DNA from: Paenibacillus sp. SYP-B3998
Lineage (GTDB): Bacteria > Bacillota > Bacilli > Paenibacillales > NBRC-103111
Assembly (NCBI RefSeq): GCF_010820665.1
Contig: NZ_JAAIKC010000007.1
Coordinates: 186,001 to 250,000, forward strand
Reading direction: 5' to 3'
DNA: 64,000 bases
The position numbers and the translations under genes are program-made. Below, piece by piece: positions 8,192-15,302 of this stretch. Position 1 is the first letter of the stretch, and every line of letters starts with the position of its first letter. The notes under the pieces are model-generated. The model had not been told where the DNA came from and did not search any database. It worked only from the letters and a program-made list of their open reading frames with translations.

Positions 8192-8875
8192 ATGCGCCAA
8201 TTAAAAGGGATTAAAATATTGCTTGTAGATGATGAACCGCATATTTTGGAGTTTCTGGAGTTGGGTTTGCAAAATGAAGGATTCGAGGTGATGACGGCTC
8301 CAGATGGATTGAGCGCCATCACGATTTGTAATAAATTTCAACCGCACATTGCTATCTTGGACGTGATGATGCCTGGGATGGATGGTTTTGAGGTTTGTCG
8401 AATGATTAAAAAGACGGATAATATCGCTGTCATTATGCTGACTGCTAAGGATGAAGTCGATGACAGGGTGAAGGGACTGACGTTAGGCGCGGATGATTAC
8501 ATGATTAAGCCGTTTAGCTTTGAGGAGCTACTTGCTCGCATCTATGCGCGTATCCGCAATCATTTCCCGAACTTATTCGGTGAGGTCGTCATCGGGCCCC
8601 TCCGAATGGATGATCGCCGCAAGGAGATTAGTCTCTATGACAAAGTGCTGGAGCTTTCGCCCACGGAGTACGAACTACTCAAATTTATGTCCATTAACCA
8701 CGGGCTTGTGCTCAGCAAAACGATGATTCTCGATAAAGTATGGGGTTATGATTTCGGCGGTGAAGAAAATATCGTCGAGGTGTACATCCGTTCTTTGCGG
8801 GATAAATTGGGGGATAAAGAACATAAATTGATCCGCACGATTCGCGGCGCTGGGTATCGGATGGATCTGACATGA
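8192..8875 (+). CDS. OmpR/PhoB-family response regulator
   Basis: 227 aa, the usual length. Receiver domain residues 7-120: acidic pair DD (13-14) in LLVDDEPH, phospho-acceptor Asp57 in AILDVMMPG, conserved Thr in IMLTAKD and Lys in MIKPFSFEEL. The C-terminal winged-helix DNA-binding domain (about 130-227) has LSPTEYELLKFM and VWGYDFGGEENIVEVYIRSLRDKL, typical of the family. AGGAGG precedes ATG 8192. It overlaps the kinase gene by four bases (ATGA). OmpR-type regulators bind head-to-tail direct repeats with about 11-bp period; arrays of exactly this type occur at its own promoter and at 10472 and 11508, so these are its predicted targets. Confidence 0.93.
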   Translation: MRQLKGIKILLVDDEPHILEFLELGLQNEGFEVMTAPDGLSAITICNKFQPHIAILDVMMPGMDGFEVCRMIKKTDNIAVIMLTAKDEVDDRVKGLTLGADDYMIKPFSFEELLARIYARIRNHFPNLFGEVVIGPLRMDDRRKEISLYDKVLELSPTEYELLKFMSINHGLVLSKTMILDKVWGYDFGGEENIVEVYIRSLRDKLGDKEHKLIRTIRGAGYRMDLT

Positions 8876-10392
8876 AGAAGCGGAGCCGGTTTGCCGAGCT
8901 TTTTGTCACCGGTTCACTGAAGTTTCAATTATTGTCGCGGTCTTTGTTGGTGATGTCTGTTTTGCTTTTGCTTATCGGTGTATTTCAGTACATTTTCATG
9001 CAAAAATTTCTTTATCAGAACAATGCGGAAACGATTCGCAACCAACTTGCGACGCTTCCCCCGGGAACGTGGCAGCGTATGGGTGAATTTCTGGATCAAA
9101 ATCAGAATCCCTTTTTGCCAAAGAGGGATACCCCGCGCAATAATCGATCGGATAATAATTCGAGTGACTTCCCAAGAATTCTAATTCCGGATCTATCGAT
9201 AGCGATTATTGATGATAAAGGTACTTATAAACTAATCACATCAAAAAATGGACTTTCGACTCCTCAGCTTTCTGCAGAGGAATATCAGGCGCTAGTGAAA
9301 ACGAGAATGAAGCTTAACTATAGGGTCATGAAGGACAATAATGGTAAGGATCAACTTGTTGTCTTTCACCAGATCGTCGCTTTGAATCCAGAACGATCTC
9401 AAGAGATTAGAGGGCTCATTCAAGCAAGCGCGAGCACAGGACCAATTAATGATGTGCTGATTCGTCAACTTGTGACCTTTTTGCTTTTATCCATGTTAGC
9501 TTTAGTGATTGGATTGTTAGGGTTCCTCCCTGTGCTGCGCCGCACGCTAGTCCCCTTATCTACGATGGTGGATACCGTAAAACGCATAGACGCGGGGAGC
9601 TTGAGCGAACGCTTCCCTGCTCATCAGGGACAGATGGAGATCGATCGCTTGTCGACCTCCTTCAACAGCATGTTGGAGCGGTTGGAAATTTCGTTCGCAG
9701 CCGAGAAGGAAGCCAAAGAGCAGATGCGCCGATTCGCAGCGGATGCTTCGCATGAGCTGCGCACGCCGTTGACCTCGATTCATGGCTTCCTCGAAGTGCT
9801 GCTGCGGGGAGCATACAACCAGCCTGAGCAGTTATTGAAGGCGCTGAAAAGTATGCATGGCGAATCCGTGCGAATAAATAAGCTAGTCGAGGACTTGCTG
9901 CTGCTCGCGCGGCTGGATCGAAAGCCAGCCTTCCACAAGGGGGAAGGACAACTGGATGAGATGCTGCGTGAGATGGAGCCGCAGCTCCGGCTGCTGGCGG
10001 GAGACCGCAAAATCTCACTTAAGTTGGCACCGCGTACGCGATGTATGTACGATCAAGACAAAATTAAGCAAGTCGTTCTCAATTTGTTCCACAACGCTGT
10101 TCAGCATACGAACCCTGCATCAGGTCAAATTGATCTTCGGTTAGCAACCACGAAGGACGGTGTTGAAATCGCGGTTCAAGATAATGGACCCGGAATCTCT
10201 CCCGAGCATCAGGCACATTTGTTTGATCGCTTCTACCGTATTGATTCTTCTCGGGCGAGAAGGAGTGGTGGAGCGGGTCTTGGTTTATCGATTACCAGAT
10301 CGATTGTGGAGCTGCATGGAGGCACCATAGAAGTGGATAGCAGCGAAGGGAACGGCAGCACGTTCCGAGTAACGCTGCCCATAGGCATATGA
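8872..10392 (+). CDS. Sensor histidine kinase (HAMP, HisKA, HATPase_c)
   Basis: 506 aa membrane kinase. TM1 about residues 22-43; an extracytoplasmic loop of about 155 residues, rich in Asn/Asp/Ser near 85-105; TM2 about 200-222; HAMP linker; HisKA with FAADASHELRTPLTS (phospho-His about 293); HATPase with NLFHNAVQHT (N box, about 404), DNGPGIS (G1), FYRIDSSRARRSGGAGLGLSI (F/G2, in part) and GNGSTFRVTLP. Starts inside the regulator's stop codon (ATGA), so translationally coupled. Signal sensed is unknown; with the downstream efflux operon, a cell-envelope toxic compound or peptide is likely. Terminated by a strong hairpin. Confidence 0.92.
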   Translation: MKKRSRFAELFVTGSLKFQLLSRSLLVMSVLLLLIGVFQYIFMQKFLYQNNAETIRNQLATLPPGTWQRMGEFLDQNQNPFLPKRDTPRNNRSDNNSSDFPRILIPDLSIAIIDDKGTYKLITSKNGLSTPQLSAEEYQALVKTRMKLNYRVMKDNNGKDQLVVFHQIVALNPERSQEIRGLIQASASTGPINDVLIRQLVTFLLLSMLALVIGLLGFLPVLRRTLVPLSTMVDTVKRIDAGSLSERFPAHQGQMEIDRLSTSFNSMLERLEISFAAEKEAKEQMRRFAADASHELRTPLTSIHGFLEVLLRGAYNQPEQLLKALKSMHGESVRINKLVEDLLLLARLDRKPAFHKGEGQLDEMLREMEPQLRLLAGDRKISLKLAPRTRCMYDQDKIKQVVLNLFHNAVQHTNPASGQIDLRLATTKDGVEIAVQDNGPGISPEHQAHLFDRFYRIDSSRARRSGGAGLGLSITRSIVELHGGTIEVDSSEGNGSTFRVTLPIGI

Positions 10393-10395
10393 AGC

Positions 10396-10437
10396 AAAGA
10401 ACCTTCTCTCGATAGGAATCGAGGTAAGGTTCTTTTT
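10396..10437 (+). terminator. Intrinsic terminator of the two-component operon
   Basis: AAAGAACCTT...AAGGTTCTTT with an inner CTCGAT/ATCGAG helix and a T-run. Confidence 0.85.
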
Positions 10438-10471
10438 GGTGATCACAGTTAGAAGGTCAGGCCATTTGGAT

Positions 10472-10549
10472 TATTCAGCCAATTCTCAGACAATGCTCAA
10501 CGAACCTTCAGTTCATACTCAGATGGATTTCAGGTAAGGGGCCTATACT
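10472..10549 (+). promoter_or_regulatory. Six 11-bp TTCAG-type repeats plus -10 box
   Basis: Consecutive 11-base units start at 10472, 10483, 10494, 10505, 10516 and 10527, with the motif G at 10478, 10489, (A at 10500), 10511, 10522 and 10533. The third unit is degenerate (CTCAA). TATACT (10544-10549) starts after 10 further bases. Drives the secreted Gly-rich protein gene. Confidence 0.65.
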
Positions 10550-10597
10550 TGGTCTTGTGAGGAACAAACAAACTATAAGAAAAGGTGGAAACAATTT

Positions 10598-11419
10598 ATG
10601 AAAACAATTAGTAAAAAAATTCTTACAGGCACAATGATCGCATCTTTCGTTCTTGGAGTTGGATTTGTAGGAGCTTTACATAATCAAGCCTATGCAGACA
10701 CAGCAAGCGGTACATCCAGCAGCTCTTCGGTTCAAAAGTCAGATAAAGCAGGACCTGACGGACATAATGGTCAAGGTCGCGGTGGCTTCGGTGATCGTGG
10801 TGGGCATCAAGGCGGAGGTAAAGGCGAAGGCTTCCGCGGCAATAATTTGGTTAAACAGACAGCAACAGTGCTGGGCGTAGAACAAAACGCCGTTCAAGAA
10901 GCGCTGAAGGCTGGTAAAACTTTAGCGGCGTACGCGGTTGAGCAAGGCGTTACTGAAGCCGATTATTTGCAAAAGCTAGTCGCAGCTGAGACGACTTCTA
11001 TTACTGCAGGAGTAACAGCGGGCAAAATCACGCAAGAGCAAGCGGATAAGATCCTGTCGGGACTCTCTGATCGACTGACAAAACAAATCGAGAACACCAG
11101 ACCAGAAGGAGGGCACGGAGGCAGACCAGGTGGACATTGGGGCCCAGGCGGTGGATTCTTCGGCAATGCCGAAACGTTGGCATCGATTCTCGGCATCACG
11201 CAAGACGAGCTGAGAACACAGCAAGAAGCTGGGAAATCAATCGCAGATATTGCTGCGGCTAAAGGCATCAGCGAAGATAATCTCATTAGTAAAATTAAGG
11301 AAGGGATGACAGACTCCATCAAGAAATTTGTTGAAAACAAAGATGGTTTCAAACATTCGCGTCCAGAGGAAGATGCTCAAGCGGAACCGGCTGCTCCGGC
11401 TTCGAATTCAACAAATTGA
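10598..11419 (+). CDS. Secreted Gly/His-rich protein with two helical repeat modules
   Basis: 273 aa; signal peptide MKTISKKILTGTMIASFVLG... cleaved near AYA-DT (about residue 34). A Gly/His/Asp/Arg-rich linker (50-80) is followed by a helical module (TVLGVEQNAVQEALKAGKTL, then KITQEQADKILSGL), a second GGHGGRPGGHWGPGGGFFGN linker and a second copy of the module (SILGITQDELRTQQEAGKSI, then ISEDNLISKIKEG). Such helical repeats occur in many exported Bacilli proteins, often beside two-component systems. His/Gly-rich linkers could bind metal ions, but that is speculation. AAGGTGG upstream of ATG 10598. Single gene under a TTCAG-array promoter, so predicted to be co-induced with the efflux operon behind it. 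Confidence 0.75.
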   Translation: MKTISKKILTGTMIASFVLGVGFVGALHNQAYADTASGTSSSSSVQKSDKAGPDGHNGQGRGGFGDRGGHQGGGKGEGFRGNNLVKQTATVLGVEQNAVQEALKAGKTLAAYAVEQGVTEADYLQKLVAAETTSITAGVTAGKITQEQADKILSGLSDRLTKQIENTRPEGGHGGRPGGHWGPGGGFFGNAETLASILGITQDELRTQQEAGKSIADIAAAKGISEDNLISKIKEGMTDSIKKFVENKDGFKHSRPEEDAQAEPAAPASNSTN

Positions 11420-11427
11420 TACACCGG

Positions 11428-11457
11428 CGCTGTCCTTAAAAAGGCAGCGTTTTTTTG
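11428..11457 (+). terminator. Intrinsic terminator
   Basis: CGCTGTCCTT and AAGGCAGCG form a stem followed by seven T residues. Confidence 0.85.
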
Positions 11458-11507
11458 TTCTAAGATGTGGTTTGCCACAGCAGCGGATAATACCAGAAAG
11501 TTCCAAT

Positions 11508-11585
11508 TTTTCAGCAAACGCTCAGCTTGTATTCAACTTATTTTCAGCTTACGTTCAGAAGGGTTTCAGTCTCTCGCCTTACACT
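11508..11585 (+). promoter_or_regulatory. Six 11-bp TTCAG-type repeats plus -10 box of the efflux operon
   Basis: Units begin at 11508, 11519, 11530, 11541, 11552 and 11563; the motif G falls at 11514, 11525, (A at 11536), 11547, 11558 and 11569. TACACT (11580-11585) starts 10 bases after the last G. Geometry and even the degenerate third unit match the 10472 array. Confidence 0.65.
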
Positions 11586-11652
11586 TGTTATTGTGAGGAT
11601 GTTTATGAATAAGGCATGCGATGTCTTGGAAACTTGGAGAGGGGATTTATGG

Positions 11653-13341
11653 ATGAGTATGGGCCGGAAGAAAAAATGGGTCATTGTAGTTTTAGCGGCG
11701 TTGTTATGCGGAGTGGGGACTTATTTCTATATACATAGCAAATCGCAGCCTGCGGCAACCACAGCACAACAAACGGTAATGAAAGTGTCGAAGGGGGCCA
11801 TAAGCTCGGCAGTATCGGGCACTTCTCAGTTGGATGCAAAGGATAAACAAAATATCGTGATTCCTGTAGATAGCATCATTAAAACAATGAATTTGACACA
11901 AAATCAGGCGGTTAAGAAAGGCGATGTACTCGTCGAGCTATCCGTGCCTTCCACGGAAACGAACCTGAAGGAAGCCCAAGTGAACTTGCAGCAGTTAGAG
12001 AAAGAGTTGGCTGAGTTGCAAAATGAGCAAAATCATATGAATGTGTCAGCACCCCTGAGCGGCAAGCTTACCTTAGCTTCCAATCTGGATGTGGGCAGCC
12101 AGGTCAATAAAACGACGAAAATCGGTACGGTTTCCGATACAACGCAATTTAAAGTGAAGCTGCCGTTTTCTCTACAAGAGGCTGTGCAGTTAAAGAAAGG
12201 TGATTCGGTAGAGTTGTCAGTGGACGGATACCTGCTATCTAAAGTCGGTTCGGTTGATGCAATTGGTCGCGAGATCAAGGCTGACGCTAATGGGAATAAA
12301 ATTGTCGATGTGGATGTTCTGGTCAGTAATGACGGCACGCTGTCAGCAGGTCTGAAGGTGAAGGGAAGCATTGGCAGCGGCGATACTAAAATTGAATCTT
12401 CAGCGCAGGTGGCGCTTGAATATGTGCGGACGGCAGCTATTTTCTCCGAGGCAAGCGGAACGACCAAAAATATGAAATTCAAAGACGGTGAAACGGTGAA
12501 ACAAGGCGATTTAATCGCTACGTTGTTCAACGACGATCTGCAAAATAATATCATCAGCAAGCAAGCCTCTATTGATAGTCAGAAGATCAAAGTGGATGAC
12601 GCTCAGCAAAAAGTAAATCAATTAACGATTAAAGCACCATTCGATGGCGTGTTTTCGGCTGACTTCGCTAACAGTAAAAACAACGTGCTACGTAACTACC
12701 CAGCAGGCGCTCAAATTAATGCGAATACGACATTAGGAGCTGTAGCTAGCTTGAGTACGATGCAGCTTGCGATTGCAGTGGATGAGCTGGATTTGACGAG
12801 CGTCAAGGTGGGACAGAAAGTTATGGTGAAAGTTGACGCCATATCGGGCAAGTCGTTCAGCGGTGAAGTTACCTCTGTTTCCAACGTGGGCACAACCACA
12901 AATGGGGTTACAACGTATGATGCCGTAGTCGCTATCCCCAACACGGATGAGAATGATCTCAAGTATGCAATGACAGCAACGGCTGAAATTTACATACAAG
13001 ATAAAAAAGATATTATGGTGCTTCCTATTCAAGCTGTTACAACTTCCAAAGGTAAAACGACTGTTTCTTTGAAAAAGGCGGACGGCACGGTTGAGGAGCA
13101 GCATGAGATTAGAATAGGTATCCGCAGCAAGACGCAAATTGAAGTCGTGAGCGGTTTAGAAGCAGGAAATGAAGTGGTCATGCCGATACGTAAGGCAGCA
13201 ACAACGCAGCAACAACAGGGCTTCCCGGGCGGAGGTGGCTTTCCTGGTGGTGGCGGTGGAGGAGCTTTCCAAATCGGTGGGACTGGCGGCGGTGGAAGCC
13301 AAGGTGGAAGCGGAAACCAAGGCGGAGGCGGAAGACGCTAG
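11653..13341 (+). CDS. Efflux pump periplasmic-adaptor-type protein (HlyD/YknX-like)
   Basis: 562 aa. One N-terminal membrane segment (about residues 7-24, WVIVVLAALLCGVGTYFYI), then a biotinyl-lipoyl/barrel-sandwich half, coiled-coil hairpin rich in K/Q/E (about 100-130 and near 300-320), second lipoyl half (TIKAPFDGVFS) and beta-barrel domains, as in MacA/YknX adaptors. It ends in a Gly-rich tail (about 530-562, GFPGGGGFPGGGGGG) that is unusual. ATG 11653 has AGAGGGG eight bases upstream; a longer frame from 11527 would begin inside the operator array, before the -10, and is rejected. First gene of a four-gene operon; links the ABC pump to the outside of the membrane. Confidence 0.88.
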   Translation: MSMGRKKKWVIVVLAALLCGVGTYFYIHSKSQPAATTAQQTVMKVSKGAISSAVSGTSQLDAKDKQNIVIPVDSIIKTMNLTQNQAVKKGDVLVELSVPSTETNLKEAQVNLQQLEKELAELQNEQNHMNVSAPLSGKLTLASNLDVGSQVNKTTKIGTVSDTTQFKVKLPFSLQEAVQLKKGDSVELSVDGYLLSKVGSVDAIGREIKADANGNKIVDVDVLVSNDGTLSAGLKVKGSIGSGDTKIESSAQVALEYVRTAAIFSEASGTTKNMKFKDGETVKQGDLIATLFNDDLQNNIISKQASIDSQKIKVDDAQQKVNQLTIKAPFDGVFSADFANSKNNVLRNYPAGAQINANTTLGAVASLSTMQLAIAVDELDLTSVKVGQKVMVKVDAISGKSFSGEVTSVSNVGTTTNGVTTYDAVVAIPNTDENDLKYAMTATAEIYIQDKKDIMVLPIQAVTTSKGKTTVSLKKADGTVEEQHEIRIGIRSKTQIEVVSGLEAGNEVVMPIRKAATTQQQQGFPGGGGFPGGGGGGAFQIGGTGGGGSQGGSGNQGGGGRR

Positions 13342-13374
13342 GGCAGCCTAGCTCCCCAGAAAGGAGCCAAAGCA

Positions 13375-14103
13375 ATGAATATTATTGAACTGAGCCAAGT
13401 GACGAAGAGCTATGCCAGGGGCGATGAGGAACTGCTAATTTTGCGAGGCATCACCCTGCACATTGCAGAAGGTGACTTCGTTGCGATTATTGGTCCCAGC
13501 GGATCGGGCAAATCTACATTGATGAATACAATTGGGCTGCTGGATAGCCCGACCTCAGGCACATACACCTTAGATGGTGTCTCTACAGAGAAGATGTCCG
13601 ACAATGGGCTAGCAGAGCTGCGGAATAAGAAGATCGGGTTCATTTTCCAACAATTTAACCTGCTGCCCAGACTTACCGCGATTGAAAATGTGGAACTGCC
13701 CATGATTTATGGCGGCATTCCGGCGAAACAGCGCCGAGAACAGGCGCAGCGGATGCTAGAAAAGCTAGGCATGGGCCAACGTGGGCATCACAAGCCTAGC
13801 GAGCTTTCCGGTGGACAGCAGCAGCGGGTGGCGATTGCTCGAGCATTGGCTACATCGCCTTCGTTGATTTTGGCGGATGAACCGACAGGAGCGCTTGATT
13901 CGAAAACAGGCATCGAGGTGCTTGAATTGATTAAAGAACTGAATAAGCAAGGTAATACGATTGTCTTAATTACGCATGATAATCATATCGCCGATAACGC
14001 CAAACGGGTCGTCACACTGCGTGACGGAGAAATTATCAAGGATGCAAGAAATGAACCTTTGCCCGTTTCCAAGCTGCAAGCGCAGGAGGCGGTTTCCCTA
14101 TGA
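13375..14103 (+). CDS. ABC transporter ATPase, MacB/YknY-like
   Basis: 242 aa. Walker [10 protein letters not shown] (about residues 40-48), Q-loop [20 protein letters not shown], signature [15 protein letters not shown] (about 145), Walker [12 protein letters not shown] and H-loop ITHD are all intact. The LolD/MacB-type sequence [11 protein letters not shown] points to the mechanotransmission export class. Overlaps the permease by four bases (ATGA), so coupled. Powers the efflux complex at the inner face of the membrane. AAAGGAG precedes ATG 13375. Confidence 0.95.
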   Translation: MNIIELSQVTKSYARGDEELLILRGITLHIAEGDFVAIIGPSGSGKSTLMNTIGLLDSPTSGTYTLDGVSTEKMSDNGLAELRNKKIGFIFQQFNLLPRLTAIENVELPMIYGGIPAKQRREQAQRMLEKLGMGQRGHHKPSELSGGQQQRVAIARALATSPSLILADEPTGALDSKTGIEVLELIKELNKQGNTIVLITHDNHIADNAKRVVTLRDGEIIKDARNEPLPVSKLQAQEAVSL

Positions 14104-15278
14104 GAATCTGGGAGCTTTTTCAAATGGCAATGGCTACAGTGCGCTCCAATCCGCTTCGGACCGTGCTTACGATGCTTGGGGTCATTATCGGAGTTAGCTC
14201 GGTAATCACACTTGTTTCCATCGGACAGGGGACATCCAAGACCATCGAGAAGCAGTATGAAGGATTAGGCACCAACCTGTTGACAGTCAACCTAATGGGG
14301 AATGGACGCGCTACACAGCTCAATTATGATGAAGTCATGCAGTTGGAGAGTACACCTGGAATCAGTGCTATAGCGCCAACGATGACGAGGGGCAGCACGA
14401 ATATTAAATATGACCGGACTTCTGAGTCCTATAGCGTGATTGGAACCAATGATCGTTATTTGGATTTGCAAAAAGGGAAAATGAGCAGCGGGCGATTCCT
14501 CGCTCAGGCGGATCTTGATTACCGCAATCACGTTGCGGTGGTTGGAAGCGATGTAGCCAAGCAGTTCTTTGGTACGGAAAGTCCAATAGATGAAGAAATT
14601 AATGTTAACGGCTATATGTACACGATTATCGGCGTGCTGCAAAGCAAAGGTTCCAATACAAACGGAACCTCCCTAGATAGCGCTGTTCTTGTACCGCTGC
14701 CAACGATGAGCAGAGACTTTAAGCTGGGTTCAATACGAACTGCTTATGTGGAAGCTGCCTCTGGGGACGATGTGAGTCGCGTTCAGAGGATATTGGAAGC
14801 TTACTTAGCAAACAAATTCAAAAGCACATCAGGCTACAATATTTTCAACTCATCCGAATTGATTAGCGCCAGACAGTCGGCTTCGAGCTCACTTACCAAT
14901 CAATTGGTTGCGGTTGCCGCGATCTCGCTAATTGTAGGCGGTATTGGCATCATGAACATTATGCTTGTTACGGTAAGCGAACGAACGAGGGAAATCGGGA
15001 TTCGCAAATCCATTGGCGCCAAGCGCAGGAATATTCTGCTTCAATTTCTGGTTGAAGCTACGTTAATAAGTGGTATGGGTGGTTTAATCGGGCTCATTGT
15101 CGGTGTTGCCCTATCACTTGCTTGGCCTTATATCAATCCAAGTCAGGAAACGAGTCTGTCCCTTTCTGTAGGTTTATACGCATTCCTATTCTCTGCTTTA
15201 GTTGGTGTTATTTTCGGATTGTATCCTGCCAACAAAGCATCCAAATTGAAACCCATCGATGCACTTCGATATGACTAA
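14100..15278 (+). CDS. ABC permease, MacB/FtsX family (YknZ-like)
   Basis: 392 aa. TM1 near the N-terminus (about residues 20-42, with LGVIIGVSSVITLVSIGQG, hallmark of MacB), a large extracytoplasmic MacB periplasmic-core domain (about 45-265), then an FtsX domain with three TM segments (about 270-292, 320-345, 355-378) containing GGIGIMNIMLVTVSERTREI and GLYPANKASKLKPIDALRYD (motif parts). With the adaptor and the ATPase it makes a YknXYZ-type pump; in Bacillus that pump protects from the SdpC toxin, so a peptide-resistance role is a reasonable inference. Confidence 0.93.
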   Translation: MRIWELFQMAMATVRSNPLRTVLTMLGVIIGVSSVITLVSIGQGTSKTIEKQYEGLGTNLLTVNLMGNGRATQLNYDEVMQLESTPGISAIAPTMTRGSTNIKYDRTSESYSVIGTNDRYLDLQKGKMSSGRFLAQADLDYRNHVAVVGSDVAKQFFGTESPIDEEINVNGYMYTIIGVLQSKGSNTNGTSLDSAVLVPLPTMSRDFKLGSIRTAYVEAASGDDVSRVQRILEAYLANKFKSTSGYNIFNSSELISARQSASSSLTNQLVAVAAISLIVGGIGIMNIMLVTVSERTREIGIRKSIGAKRRNILLQFLVEATLISGMGGLIGLIVGVALSLAWPYINPSQETSLSLSVGLYAFLFSALVGVIFGLYPANKASKLKPIDALRYD

Positions 15279-15302
15279 AGATAGATCCAGGAGGTAACCA
15301 CA

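Noticed and set aside
11527-11652. Upstream extension of the efflux adaptor frame
   Set aside because: It would start inside the operator array, before the predicted transcription start; the SD belongs to ATG 11653.
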